Position numbers and translations under genes: made by a program. The notes beneath the pieces are model-generated. The model saw nothing but the letters and a program-made list of their open reading frames with translations, was not told where the DNA came from and did not search any database. Of a DNA stretch of 34,933 nucleotides, positions 1 through 7,921 are shown in pieces. The stretch's first letter is position 1. Each line of letters opens with the position of its first letter. Source of the stretch: an uncultured Spirochaetaceae bacterium (GTDB lineage: Bacteria; Spirochaetota; Spirochaetia; Sphaerochaetales; Sphaerochaetaceae); assembly GCA_944389075.1 (NCBI GenBank), contig CALXLA010000025.1:1-34933 (forward strand), read 5' to 3'.

Positions 1-1080
1 TGTCTTCTCAAGATACTGGGTATCGAGCTCAAGATCTGTCGCGATCTTCACAAGGAGACTCTCTCCAAGGAGATTCTGTTCTGAATAGAGATACAGAAGC
101 GCCTTCTCTGCTGTATGCGGAGGAAGAAGCGCATTGAGATACATCTCCCCATCCTTATCATTGCCGTATTGCTTTCTCAGCGATCTGGCAAGAAGGGAGT
201 CATCGCTTCTGTCCCTGAGCTTCATGATCTCATCCATAAGAGGATCAATACTGCCCTTACCAGCTTCCTCTCCAAGAGGTTTCAGAGTGAAGAATGTGTA
301 TTCCTTCCCCGGCAGGAAATGATGCTTCTCGCATCTTGCCGCGTAATCAGGATCAACTGCGCTTCTCCTGCTTTTGTCACCGCCTATCACAATCAGAGGA
401 TCGAAATACAAGGCAGGACACTCCTTTCCATCGACAGTGTAGTACCTGTATGTATAGAAGGCTGAATCCATGCAGTCCTGATGCTCACAGTAGGCAGTAA
501 GCGGAATCACATCTGTCGCTATATCAAGAATGAGCCTTGCTGTTGAATTGAAGAACTCCTTCCTGAAATTCAGCATGAGAGTCGGGAAGACGAACATGCA
601 ACCATTCTCGATAGCATAGTTCCTGGCAACATATGCAAGACGCTCATCGAAAAACGATGCCTCATCGATTATATATGTCCCTATCTCCGGATTATCCTTA
701 AGCACCTGCTCGAAATCAAAGGAATCAGAGATCCTGGCTATATTCTCGCCACAGCGGATATAGCCTGTCCTGTAGGAAAGCGCATCCTCAGGATTGTCCT
801 GGAAACGCTCGGAATCAAGCTTCTGCCTGATGAAGAAGATCTTCCTCCTGTCAAGCATGCCAGTGGAAGTAAGCTCCCTGACCTTGCCGCTTTTCCTGAG
901 TGCGACCTCAGCATCGCGCCAGATCCTGGCAGCAGCTTCAGTCTTCCCGGCACCCATCGGTCCAATGAGGAGAATCCTCCTGCCTGGTGTGGTGAAATCA
1001 GAATGAACAGCTGTCTCATGGATATTCAGCATCGGAAATCCGAGAGACTTCAGGAAATCAGCGCTTTCAGTTTCTGCCAT
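1..1080 (-). CDS. tdk: Thymidine kinase, C-terminally extended (3' end outside window)
   Basis: Phosphorylates thymidine to dTMP with ATP in the cytoplasm (family knowledge). Translating the minus strand from ATG 1078-1080 gives 360 codons with no stop, so the C-terminus lies beyond the left edge. The P-loop GPMGAGKT is at residues 40-47 and the Walker B/lasso-type IIDEASFF at 136-143. A type II thymidine kinase zinc pattern follows: Cys197, Cys202, then IGGDK and a Cys249-x2-His252 pair. Ordinary type II enzymes are about 190-220 residues. This one has an N-terminal extension of about 35 residues and at least 100 residues after the zinc motif. Its start overlaps the end of deoC by 14 bases, so the two are translationally coupled. 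The kinase call rests on motifs; the role of the extension is unknown. Confidence 0.8.
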   Translation of the reverse strand, partial: MAETESADFLKSLGFPMLNIHETAVHSDFTTPGRRILLIGPMGAGKTEAAARIWRDAEVALRKSGKVRELTSTGMLDRRKIFFIRQKLDSERFQDNPEDALSYRTGYIRCGENIARISDSFDFEQVLKDNPEIGTYIIDEASFFDERLAYVARNYAIENGCMFVFPTLMLNFRKEFFNSTARLILDIATDVIPLTAYCEHQDCMDSAFYTYRYYTVDGKECPALYFDPLIVIGGDKSRRSAVDPDYAARCEKHHFLPGKEYTFFTLKPLGEEAGKGSIDPLMDEIMKLRDRSDDSLLARSLRKQYGNDKDGEMYLNALLPPHTAEKALLYLYSEQNLLGESLLVKIATDLELDTQYLEKT

Positions 1081-1723
1081 CTTCTTCCTTCACAATGGAC
1101 ACGCCTGCGCTTGCCCCTATCCTTGAAGCACCTGCCCTGATCATGGCCTCAGCATCAGCAAGAGTCCTTATACCGCCTGATGCCTTGACCTTGATCCGTC
1201 CGCCTACAGCATCATGCATAAGAGCGACATCCCTGACAGTCGCACCACCTGTCGAGAACCCCGTGCTTGTCTTTACGAAATCAGCGCCGGCTCTCTCTGC
1301 GATACGGCAGGCCTCTATCTTCTCATCATCTGTCAGAAGACATGTCTCGATTATCACCTTGAGTGCCTTTTCCCGGCATGTTTTGCGGACCGCAACGATA
1401 TCCTCATAAACCTCTTTGAGCATCCCGCTCTTCAGATAACCCACATTCAGGACCATATCGATCTCATCAGCGCCATCTGCGACAGCAGCTGCAGTCTCGG
1501 CTTTCTTCGCCTCGGAAGATGCCGCTCCAAGAGGGAATCCGACTACAATACAGACCTTCACATCAGTTCCTTCAAGAAGGGAATGGCAGAGTTTCACCCA
1601 GCATGAATTTACGCATACGGAAGCAAAACCATATTCCCTTGCCTCTGCTGTGATCCTCTCTATATCCTCTTTTCTCGCATCCTGTTTCAGGATTGTATGA
1701 TCGATATATTTGGCGATAGACAT
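1067..1723 (-). CDS. deoC: Deoxyribose-phosphate aldolase
   Basis: Cleaves 2-deoxyribose-5-phosphate to acetaldehyde and glyceraldehyde-3-phosphate, the last step of deoxynucleoside catabolism. The 218-residue protein has the usual DeoC length. It opens with the typical [11 protein letters not shown] block (the conserved Asp-His) and has the Schiff-base lysine motif VKTSTGF and a following KASGGIRT block. A GGGGGAA Shine-Dalgarno lies just before ATG 1721-1723. It sits 8 bases downstream of the Gfo/Idh-like gene and overlaps the thymidine kinase start, so the three genes form one transcription unit. Pairing an aldolase with thymidine kinase fits salvage and breakdown of deoxynucleosides. Confidence 0.95.
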   Translation of the reverse strand: MSIAKYIDHTILKQDARKEDIERITAEAREYGFASVCVNSCWVKLCHSLLEGTDVKVCIVVGFPLGAASSEAKKAETAAAVADGADEIDMVLNVGYLKSGMLKEVYEDIVAVRKTCREKALKVIIETCLLTDDEKIEACRIAERAGADFVKTSTGFSTGGATVRDVALMHDAVGGRIKVKASGGIRTLADAEAMIRAGASRIGASAGVSIVKEEDGRN

Positions 1724-1731
1724 ATTTCCCC

Positions 1732-2664
1732 CTATAGCATCTTTCCTAGTCGTGCGTCCAGAATCCCTTCGCGGATCGGATACCCTTCTGAATGCTCAGA
1801 GAAAAGATACAGAAGTTCCGCAATTCCCACCTCATCATCTGTCAGTCCCCGTCCCGGAAATCTGTTCTTCCAAACCATATGCTCGCCTGCAGTGACATAA
1901 TCAATGCCGCGGAAGTCATGATAATCATCCCTGTGGAACACGAATGGAAGCTCTATGTGCTTTCCATCATCATTGACAGTGATGATCCCTTTCTCAGTTA
2001 TGACGCCGCGTTCTCCCCTGATTTCGATCTCCTTCCCATAGAATACGCTATGGTACTGATTCGAGGAGAAGTCATTGATGAAGAGCTTTCCTCCGAAACG
2101 GAGAATCCTAAGTTTTCTTGTGCACTCTTCCATTTCAGTACCATTGCAAAGTCCATCTCTCGATGCGGTCTTCAGAATCCTGTAAGGAAAATCTGCTGAG
2201 GAAATCTCATCAGGCATAGCAACGCCGAGGGAAAGCACTTTCCTCGCAATGGCTGCCGCATGATGATTATGAAGGCCTGAAAGCCTTATCTGGGATACAA
2301 GGCCGATCCAATGAAGCGAAGAGATAATTGAACCATAAAGCGGAGTGTATGGATACTGTTCAGCTGCATAGCCATCCATTCCAATAAGAACATCCTGCTC
2401 ATCCTCCGTAAGATTCAGGAATGTCGTCTCCGAGAATACTCGTTCTCCCCTCTCCTTAAGTTCCTTCATAAGTGGAAGGAACTGCTCTTTCGATGTTGAG
2501 ACAATCACGCAGTCATGCTCAGCACGCAGAGCTTCCTCAAGATTCTGTATATATCCTTCCCTATGGGAATAGACTCCGGTGATTGTAAGAAGCTCAGGAA
2601 TCTTCTCCGCGATGCGATGATAGAAACCTGCCCTCCATCCTGTACCTGCCAATATTGCTTTCAT
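1732..2664 (-). CDS. Gfo/Idh/MocA-like NAD(P)-binding protein
   Basis: The 310-residue product begins [15 protein letters not shown], a Rossmann-like glycine turn, followed by ITGVYSHR and [14 protein letters not shown], as in the Gfo/Idh/MocA oxidoreductase fold. The usual EKP lysine motif of active dehydrogenases is not evident (ERVFSETTF stands in that place), so it may be a divergent or non-catalytic member. Substrate unknown. ATG 2662-2664 was chosen over the in-frame TTG two codons earlier because a TATAAT box (2672-2677) lies only 7 bases upstream, leaving no room for a leader. It is the first gene of the deoC/tdk operon and is divergent from the Nudix fusion gene. Confidence 0.6.
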   Translation of the reverse strand: MKAILAGTGWRAGFYHRIAEKIPELLTITGVYSHREGYIQNLEEALRAEHDCVIVSTSKEQFLPLMKELKERGERVFSETTFLNLTEDEQDVLIGMDGYAAEQYPYTPLYGSIISSLHWIGLVSQIRLSGLHNHHAAAIARKVLSLGVAMPDEISSADFPYRILKTASRDGLCNGTEMEECTRKLRILRFGGKLFINDFSSNQYHSVFYGKEIEIRGERGVITEKGIITVNDDGKHIELPFVFHRDDYHDFRGIDYVTAGEHMVWKNRFPGRGLTDDEVGIAELLYLFSEHSEGYPIREGILDARLGKML

Positions 2665-2671
2665 GTGCAAT

Positions 2672-2677
2672 ATTATA
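2672..2677 (-). promoter_or_regulatory. -10 box for the Gfo/Idh-deoC-tdk operon
   Basis: TATAAT on the minus strand ends 7 bases before ATG 2664, with no clear -35. It would give a leaderless or nearly leaderless transcript. Confidence 0.45.
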
Positions 2678-2693
2678 GAATAATCTATCTCAT

Positions 2694-3638
2694 ATGCTGG
2701 CTAGTTTCTTATCAGAATTTGCGTATTGGTTTCTGCTTTTCATAATCCTGCTGAATATCTCTCAGAGGAAGATCGCCCATTCAGATGGCAAAAGGAAGGC
2801 GACTATCCTTCTTGCTGTAGTGATGCTCGTGCTTCAGGTGCTGATTGCCCTGAGGCTTCAGTTCCAGCTGCCTGAATGGCTTGACTGGTGCTCAGTCGCT
2901 CTCTGCATCCTTGTGATAGTCATATTCAACAAAGCATTCTGGCCTTTCAGGTTCAGATGCTCAAAATGTGGCAAGAGGCTCGATTTCAATCACATAATCG
3001 GATGTGATGAGAATCTATGTGAAGACTGCTTCTGCGAGAAATTCCCGGAATATGCGGAGGAGAAGCGGAGGAAGACTATGACTGCTGAAGAAGTCAGGGA
3101 AGAAAATTTCGTGAAAGCTGATAAGGTCAGCGATATAAACTGGGATGAATGGGAACCTACCGAGAAGTGTGTCCTTACATATGTGACAGATGGCGGCAGG
3201 ATACTGATGATCGAGAAGAAGAAAGGTCTCGGGACAGGGTATATAAATGCGCCGGGCGGACATATAGAGATCGAAGAGACCAAAGTCGAAGCAGCGATAA
3301 GGGAGACAAAGGAAGAGACGGGCCTTGATGTCATGGATCTTGAAGAACGCGGTATCCTCAGATTCCAGTTCAAGGATGGACTGAGAATGCTTGGGTATGT
3401 GTTCTTCACCTCATCATACAGCGGGACTCTTGTGGAAGAGACCGATGAGACACGGCCTTTCTGGACCGAAATCGCATCACTCGACTACTCCGCGATGTGG
3501 GAAGATGACAGACTGTGGCTTCCTATGGCCCTGGAGGGAAAGAAGTTTGATGGCAGATTCATATTCGATGACAAGACGATGATCGATGCAGAAGTCATCG
3601 AAGAGGAAAGCAATGAGGATACCGACAGCGAGAGCTGA
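2694..3638 (+). CDS. Membrane-anchored zinc-ribbon Nudix hydrolase
   Basis: A 314-residue fusion. Residues 5-23, 35-57 and 63-85 are three hydrophobic segments. A cysteine-rich zinc-ribbon-like stretch follows (Cys89, 92, 104, 109, 112, 114). A complete Nudix domain occupies about 157-290, with a perfect Nudix box from Gly189 to Leu211 (G-x5-E-x7-RE-x2-EE-x-G-L). Nudix enzymes hydrolyse nucleoside diphosphates linked to another moiety. The GYINAPGGHIE region resembles the MutT/8-oxo-dGTP type, but the substrate cannot be read from sequence. The C-terminus is acidic. A TAATCT hexamer (2681-2686) lies 7 bases before the ATG, so the message may be leaderless. The next gene starts inside its last 26 bases. 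The domain call is secure; the membrane fusion is unusual for this family. Confidence 0.85.
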   Translation: MLASFLSEFAYWFLLFIILLNISQRKIAHSDGKRKATILLAVVMLVLQVLIALRLQFQLPEWLDWCSVALCILVIVIFNKAFWPFRFRCSKCGKRLDFNHIIGCDENLCEDCFCEKFPEYAEEKRRKTMTAEEVREENFVKADKVSDINWDEWEPTEKCVLTYVTDGGRILMIEKKKGLGTGYINAPGGHIEIEETKVEAAIRETKEETGLDVMDLEERGILRFQFKDGLRMLGYVFFTSSYSGTLVEETDETRPFWTEIASLDYSAMWEDDRLWLPMALEGKKFDGRFIFDDKTMIDAEVIEEESNEDTDSES

Positions 3639-4209
3639 AGCCGAGATAGAGGTAAAGAAATCGAGATTCATCGCCATCGCGATTCCCGCAAACTCTCTTG
3701 AGGACGTGAAGAAAGCCGTACAGCAGGTGCGTTCTGAACATCCTGACGCAACTCATGTCGTACATGCGGCTGTCATCGGGAAGGCAGGAACGATTTATTC
3801 CTCGTCAGATGACAAGGAGCCGAAGAATACTGCAGGGAGACCTGCTCTTGAAGTGGTCAAAGGTTCTGGAATCACAGATATCGCAGTATGCATCGTCAGA
3901 TACTTCGGAGGCACTCTTCTGGGTACCGGAGGCCTTGTCAAGGCTTATGGAGACAGTGCGAAGGAAGTCCTGAAGATAGTTCCAACAGAAGAGCTGATTG
4001 AGAAATCCGAATACAGGATGATACTCCCATACAATGCATACACGCTTATAAAGCGCCTTCTTGAATCCGTAGAGGCTACTATTGATGAAGAGAAATTCGA
4101 TACGATGATTGAAATCTCAGGGAAGCTTCCTTCCTCCAACACCAGCAAGATGAAAGAAGGCACTGATGATATCGGACAGGGGCGTATCGCTCTGGATATC
4201 AATACCTAG
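3613..4209 (+). CDS. yigZ: YigZ/IMPACT family protein (UPF0029)
   Basis: The 198-residue protein matches the YigZ/IMPACT fold: KKSRFIA near the N-terminus, then THVVHAAVIG, DDKEPKNTAGRPALEVV and the hallmark VRYFGGTLLGTGGLVKAYGDSA. The cellular role is poorly defined; the eukaryotic relative regulates Gcn2 and the bacterial ones are thought to bind nucleic acid or the ribosome. ATG 3613-3615 was chosen because AGAGGAAAG precedes it. An upstream in-frame start at 3586 would extend the overlap and has no ribosome site. It overlaps the Nudix gene by 26 bases (coupled) and its stop overlaps the end of the convergent peptidase-like gene by 11 bases. Confidence 0.9.
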   Translation: MRIPTARAEAEIEVKKSRFIAIAIPANSLEDVKKAVQQVRSEHPDATHVVHAAVIGKAGTIYSSSDDKEPKNTAGRPALEVVKGSGITDIAVCIVRYFGGTLLGTGGLVKAYGDSAKEVLKIVPTEELIEKSEYRMILPYNAYTLIKRLLESVEATIDEEKFDTMIEISGKLPSSNTSKMKEGTDDIGQGRIALDINT

Positions 4210-5488
4210 AGATCCTGTTCTTTCTCTTTTCAGAAGCGAGCCCTTCCTCTGCATCCTTCCCGTCTGTGAATATCGCGATCTTCTCGCAGAGCATCAGCAC
4301 GGAATCGATGGCATCCGCCTCAGCCTTCTCGTCCTCACCTGAGTACAATGTCACAGCCTGAATACCCGCATTCATTGCGGAGATATCATCAAAAGGCTCC
4401 GAGAAGAAGCTTCTCCTTTCCATCTTTATGTCCCTCCCTAAGACAGATGATGAAAAGCGGAACAGATTATCGGCAAATGAATAGGCCCTGCTTCCTGCGG
4501 AAAGCCTGAGATGATCAGAGCGCCCAATTGAATCTATATTCAGCACTATAGCATCCTCAAGCATTTTCCCTTTGGATTTGAACCATGCCCTGCTTCCCTG
4601 AAAACCAGCACCTGTTCCGCCAAAGAATGCAAATACAAGCCTTGTGGATTTCAGACCATTGCCTTTCCCTGCCTTCCCCGCGAAGTGTTTTGCCAGAGCA
4701 ATCACAGAAGCTGCCGGAGCGAGATTCTCTTCCCTCGTCTCCCCTGTATAGGCAAGAGGCCAGACAAGTACGAACATCGCGGGAATAAATGCCGCGATTG
4801 ATAATGCAACAGAGTCAGCAAGCGCCAGATTGGGACGCAGAAGAATCCCCTGAAGGATCTCAAGCGACAAAGACAGGAGGGCTATCACGACTTCTGCCGC
4901 GAGCGAGAGAAGAGGAAACACCGGGGATGCCAGCTTCATATAGCGGCTGTTCTTCTTCTCTCTTTTATCATAATGGCATGAAAAGACGACTGTCCTGTCA
5001 GCTGGACCTGAAGGCTCTATGGACAACGATATGTTGGTTCCCTTTTCTCCGTTTCCCGGAATATTCCTTACGGAGAATGCCGTGATTGCCGCAGCCATAG
5101 CGGCTATCAATGAGATATATGGAAGCCCGATTGCAGTAAAGACCATAGCTGCTGCGGAACCTGAAAGCAGGATCATCGAGATATTCCTCTGCTCATTCCG
5201 GTTTATGGCAAATGGCATCACATCTGCAGAAGAGGAGATCCCTTCGATCTGGGCGGAAATCTTCCCGAAGGTCTCTTCAGCGGAGTCATGTTTTCCGGAA
5301 ATCACGGAAAGAGCAGAAAGAGCATCATCGAGCATCGTTGCAGGTTTTTCATCCTCATGCCCTTCAACCGGCTCAGCACATTCCTTATGGAAAAGCTTAT
5401 CTCCTGCTTTCCTCAGAAAACCTCTGAACCTATCTGCTATCCTGCCCATATCTGGAATATACCAGATTTGCCGGGAGGATGAAATCAT
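4199..5488 (-). CDS. Membrane protein with degenerate M28-peptidase domain
   Basis: About 429 residues with four likely membrane segments: two near residues 105-142 and two near 185-250, the second pair inserted between peptidase blocks. The soluble parts resemble the M28 aminopeptidase fold: TVVFSCHYDK (like the HxD metal site), GETREENLAPAASVIALAK (like GAnDNaSG), FAFFGGTGAGFQGS (like FvfFgaEEqGLlGS) and VLNIDSIG. The catalytic Glu-Glu pair is replaced by Gly-Thr, and the last metal-ligand region reads EPFDDISAMNAGI. It is therefore probably a non-enzymatic relative; what it binds is unknown. ATG 5486-5488 is preceded by TATGAT with a 5-base gap (possible leaderless start); a GTG one codon earlier and an ATG at 5449 are alternatives. 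Confidence 0.6.
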   Translation of the reverse strand: MISSSRQIWYIPDMGRIADRFRGFLRKAGDKLFHKECAEPVEGHEDEKPATMLDDALSALSVISGKHDSAEETFGKISAQIEGISSSADVMPFAINRNEQRNISMILLSGSAAAMVFTAIGLPYISLIAAMAAAITAFSVRNIPGNGEKGTNISLSIEPSGPADRTVVFSCHYDKREKKNSRYMKLASPVFPLLSLAAEVVIALLSLSLEILQGILLRPNLALADSVALSIAAFIPAMFVLVWPLAYTGETREENLAPAASVIALAKHFAGKAGKGNGLKSTRLVFAFFGGTGAGFQGSRAWFKSKGKMLEDAIVLNIDSIGRSDHLRLSAGSRAYSFADNLFRFSSSVLGRDIKMERRSFFSEPFDDISAMNAGIQAVTLYSGEDEKAEADAIDSVLMLCEKIAIFTDGKDAEEGLASEKRKNRISRY

Positions 5489-5499
5489 CACCCATCATA

Positions 5500-5528
5500 T
5501 TGACAATAATTCCCTTGCTTTGTATGAT
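5500..5528 (+). promoter_or_regulatory. Sigma70-type promoter of the tRNA cluster
   Basis: TTGACA (5500-5505), a 17-base spacer, then TATGAT (5523-5528). The start point would be near 5535, about 23 bases before the first tRNA. This is one of the best consensus promoters in the window. Confidence 0.8.
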
Positions 5529-5557
5529 TCAGACCTTGATTGGTGTTTTTTCACATT

Positions 5558-5642
5558 GGAGAGATGTCCGAGTGGTTTAAGGTAGCTGCCTTGAAAGCAG
5601 CCGTGGCGCAAGTCACCGGGGGTTCGAATCCCTCTCTCTCCG
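5558..5642 (+). tRNA. tRNA-Ser (anticodon UGA)
   Basis: The acceptor stem GGAGAGA pairs with TCTCTCC, with discriminator G. The anticodon stem GCTGC/GCAGC carries loop CTTGAAA (anticodon TGA). A long variable arm and the GGTTCGAATCC T-arm are present. CCA is not encoded. Reads UCA and related serine codons. Confidence 0.95.
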
Positions 5643-5656
5643 CCTTTTGATAATCA

Positions 5657-5746
5657 GGAGAGGTGCGAGAGAGGCCGAATCGGGCTCCCTGCTAAGGAGT
5701 TGACCTGGCAAACCCGGGTCCGGGGGTTCGAATCCCCCCCTCTCCG
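5657..5746 (+). tRNA. tRNA-Ser (anticodon GCU)
   Basis: The acceptor GGAGAGG pairs with CCTCTCC. The anticodon loop CTGCTAA sits between CTCC and GGAG. A long variable arm with GGGTCCGGGGG precedes the TTCGAAT T-loop. Reads AGC/AGU. CCA is not encoded. Confidence 0.93.
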
Positions 5747-5771
5747 GAAAATCATGGAACAAAGATCATCT

Positions 5772-5845
5772 GAGACCATAGCTCAGCTGGATAGAGCATC
5801 AGTTTGCGGAACTGAGGGTCGGAGGTTCGAATCCTCTTGGTCTCG
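5772..5845 (+). tRNA. tRNA-Arg (anticodon GCG)
   Basis: The acceptor GAGACCA pairs with TGGTCTC, discriminator G, 74 nt with a short variable loop. The anticodon stem TCAGT/ACTGA encloses loop TTGCGGA, giving anticodon GCG (CGC/CGU). Most bacteria use an ACG tRNA edited to inosine for this box, so this one is unusual. Confidence 0.9.
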
Positions 5846-5848
5846 TCT

Positions 5849-5936
5849 GGAGAGATGTCCGAGTGGTCGAAGGAGCCGGACTCGAAATCCGGTGTAGTGC
5901 TCTGCATTACCGTGGGTTCGAATCCCACTCTCTCCG
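5849..5936 (+). tRNA. tRNA-Ser (anticodon CGA)
   Basis: The acceptor GGAGAGA pairs with TCTCTCC. The anticodon stem CCGGA/TCCGG carries loop CTCGAAA (anticodon CGA, UCG codon). Long variable arm, standard T-arm, no encoded CCA. It starts only 3 bases after tRNA-Arg. Confidence 0.95.
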
Positions 5937-5956
5937 ATTATCGGCTATTTCTTTCT

Positions 5957-6042
5957 GGAGAGATGTCCGAGTGGTCGAAGGTGCACGATTGGAAGTCGTG
6001 TATGGTCAAAAGCCATCGGGGGTTCGAATCCCCCTCTCTCCG
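5957..6042 (+). tRNA. tRNA-Ser (anticodon GGA)
   Basis: The acceptor GGAGAGA pairs with TCTCTCC. The anticodon stem CACGA/TCGTG carries loop TTGGAAG (anticodon GGA, UCC/UCU). With the other three it completes a serine set covering all six codons in one cluster. Confidence 0.95.
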
Positions 6043-6044
6043 TT

Positions 6045-6145
6045 CAGCAGCAGATACCTGGCAATGTGAGCCGCCCAACCCCGTCAGGGCAGGAATGCAG
6101 CAGCGGTAAGCGGAATTCGCATGTGATCAGGAGCATTTGCTGCTG
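6045..6145 (+). ncRNA. ffs: SRP RNA (4.5S, small bacterial type)
   Basis: The conserved domain IV hairpin is plain: CCGTCAGGGCAGGAATGCAG followed by CAGCGGTAAGCGG, with the asymmetric and symmetric internal loops that bind Ffh. Flanking arms pair at a distance (CAGCAG...CTGCTG, CCTG...CAGG), giving an RNA of about 100 nt ending at a T-rich run (TTTTCTTTT). It guides co-translational membrane targeting with Ffh and FtsY. It lies between the tRNA cluster and dnaX. The ends are estimated from the pairing. Confidence 0.93.
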
Positions 6146-6169
6146 TTTTCTTTTACTTGCCTCTTAATG

Positions 6170-6175
6170 TATAAT
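6170..6175 (+). promoter_or_regulatory. -10 box for dnaX
   Basis: TATAAT just after the SRP RNA, 9 bases before the dnaX ATG. The -35 is poor. Transcription would begin almost at the start codon. Confidence 0.5.
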
Positions 6176-6184
6176 CTTAGGGAA

Positions 6185-7921
6185 ATGCAGAGAAGCACAT
6201 ACGAAGTCACAGCTACAAGAAAAAGACCTCAGGATTTTGACCGGCTTGTCGGTCAGGACTTCGTTGTATCGACACTGGAGAACGCAATCAAGGAAAACAG
6301 GATTGCACATGCATATCTCTTCTCGGGCCCCAGAGGCGTAGGAAAGACAAGCTCTGCGCGACTTCTTGCGAAATCACTGAACTGCCAGCGGGGAATGAGC
6401 GCACATCCTTGTGGTGTCTGCGACTCATGCAGGGAGATTGCAAAAGGCTCATCTGTCGATGTGATTGAAATCGATGGCGCATCAAACACATCCGTCAATG
6501 ACATCAGGGCCATAAAGGAAGAGATCATGTTCCCCCCGCAGACCTCAAGATACAAGATCTACATAATTGATGAGGTCCACATGCTCTCGACATCTGCATT
6601 CAATGCCCTTCTCAAGACAATAGAAGAGCCACCTGAGTACATAATCTTCATCTTCGCTACCACAGAGCTTCAGAAAGTGCCTCTGACAATCAGGTCCAGA
6701 TGCCAGCAATTCAAGTTCAAGCTTATAAGTCAGCCATTGATCATGGAGTGCCTCAGGAGCGCAAGCGAGGATATCGGGATAAAGGCCGATGAGGATGCCC
6801 TGTTCTGGATTGCGAAGGAATCCACAGGCTCGATGAGGGATGCATATACCCTGTTTGATCAGGTTGCGGCATTCTCCGAAGACCATATCACTCTTGAGAA
6901 GATAAGGGAGAAACTCGCAATAGCAGGATTCTCCGCAATCGCAGAAGTCGCTTCCGCGGCTATCCAGGGCAAGCAGGATGAGGCAATAGACAGAATCTCA
7001 TCGCTCTTCTCACAGGGAGTATCCGCAGAGGAAATCGTCAGGGACTCTGCTGATTTCTTCCGCACATTGCTACTGTACAAGGAAGGGATAAGGAAGCCGG
7101 AAATACTCGGGACTGCCCTCTCTGACATCCCTGAATCAATTGCTGAAATGCTAACGAAAGAGCAGCTTGAAGCTGCGCTGAAGGCTTTCCTCAATCTCTA
7201 CAGGGATCTGAGATACTCCCTGTCTCCACGTTTTGAGATAGAGCTTCTGTTCTCACGTCTGGGATCCCTTCAGTATCTTTCGACGCCGGATGTGCTCATG
7301 AAGAAGCTGGAAGCCCTGAAGGAAGGAGTTGCTGAAGGAAGCATTGTCATAAAGAAGAAGCTGACGAAGGTCATCGAAGACGCTTCCGCTGCTGCCGCAA
7401 TCCCTTCTCAGATGCAGATTCCTGCCGCTGTGCCGGAAGAGCCACAGCCACGGCGGGAGGAGGAAAAGGTCCCAGAGCCTGCAGAAGCGCAAAAAAAAAC
7501 AGCTTCGATATCTGACCTGAAGGAAATTTCATCAATGCTTGCGAATAGCAAGAAATCCGTACTTGCAAAACAGCTTATGGATATAGAAGGCATAGAGGAG
7601 AGCGAAGATGGTGCACTCATTCTCTCTCTTTCGAAAGCATTGTCATTCAATAATCTGAAGCTTCAGGCAAAGGATATCGAGAAAGCATTCTCTTCTTATC
7701 TTGGGCATGCCGTGCCTATACGCTTCCGCCTTACCGAGGAGAAGAAGGAAGAGGATGATATCCCGGAGAATATGAAGAAGCTCCGCGCTATCTTCGGAGG
7801 CATCATCTCCAAGGCTGCCACAGTATCTGCATCTGCTGTGCAGGAAGAACCAAATGATGAGGAGGACAACTATGATCAATCCGTTCAATCTGGATATTTC
7901 GAAAATGAAGACGATGAGTGA
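6185..7921 (+). CDS. dnaX: DNA polymerase III subunit tau/gamma
   Basis: Clamp-loader ATPase that opens and loads the sliding clamp and bridges the replisome. The 578-residue protein has the RPQDFDRLVGQD N-terminus, Walker A GPRGVGKT at 48-55, zinc cysteines 67, 76, 79 and 82, Walker B IIDEVH at 127-132, and the SRC arginine-finger motif. Domain III ends near residue 375; a Pro/Glu/Ala-rich linker and a tau-like C-terminus follow. ATG 6185 was chosen because an upstream in-frame start lies inside the SRP RNA. A nine-A run (7491-7499) at codons 436-439 would, if slipped either way, end translation within ten codons and yield a gamma-sized product. It overlaps ybaB by 50 bases. Confidence 0.97.
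   Translation: MQRSTYEVTATRKRPQDFDRLVGQDFVVSTLENAIKENRIAHAYLFSGPRGVGKTSSARLLAKSLNCQRGMSAHPCGVCDSCREIAKGSSVDVIEIDGASNTSVNDIRAIKEEIMFPPQTSRYKIYIIDEVHMLSTSAFNALLKTIEEPPEYIIFIFATTELQKVPLTIRSRCQQFKFKLISQPLIMECLRSASEDIGIKADEDALFWIAKESTGSMRDAYTLFDQVAAFSEDHITLEKIREKLAIAGFSAIAEVASAAIQGKQDEAIDRISSLFSQGVSAEEIVRDSADFFRTLLLYKEGIRKPEILGTALSDIPESIAEMLTKEQLEAALKAFLNLYRDLRYSLSPRFEIELLFSRLGSLQYLSTPDVLMKKLEALKEGVAEGSIVIKKKLTKVIEDASAAAAIPSQMQIPAAVPEEPQPRREEEKVPEPAEAQKKTASISDLKEISSMLANSKKSVLAKQLMDIEGIEESEDGALILSLSKALSFNNLKLQAKDIEKAFSSYLGHAVPIRFRLTEEKKEEDDIPENMKKLRAIFGGIISKAATVSASAVQEEPNDEEDNYDQSVQSGYFENEDDE
7491..7499 (+). promoter_or_regulatory. A9 slippage run inside dnaX
   Basis: Nine consecutive A residues read in frame as CAA AAA AAA ACA. 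Adding one A (or a -1 shift) gives QKKNSFDI then TGA. Losing one A (or +1) gives QKKQLRYLT then TGA. Both would make a protein of about 443-445 residues, the size of gamma in other bacteria. A GGGAGGAGG motif lies at 7455-7463. Confidence 0.6.

Noticed and set aside
3586-3612. Upstream in-frame start for yigZ
   Set aside because: The ribosome site lies before ATG 3613 and homologues begin near there.
5558-6042. Repeated GGAGAGATGTCCGAGTGGT units that resemble a CRISPR or direct-repeat array
   Set aside because: Each repeat is the 5' half of a complete tRNA-Ser with cloverleaf pairing.
5700-6109. Open frames running through the tRNA cluster
   Set aside because: They overlap well-formed tRNAs and SRP RNA and have no protein-like content.
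7491-7499. Reading the A9 run in dnaX as a sequencing error
   Set aside because: The annotated frame is intact across it and the position fits the known gamma end point.
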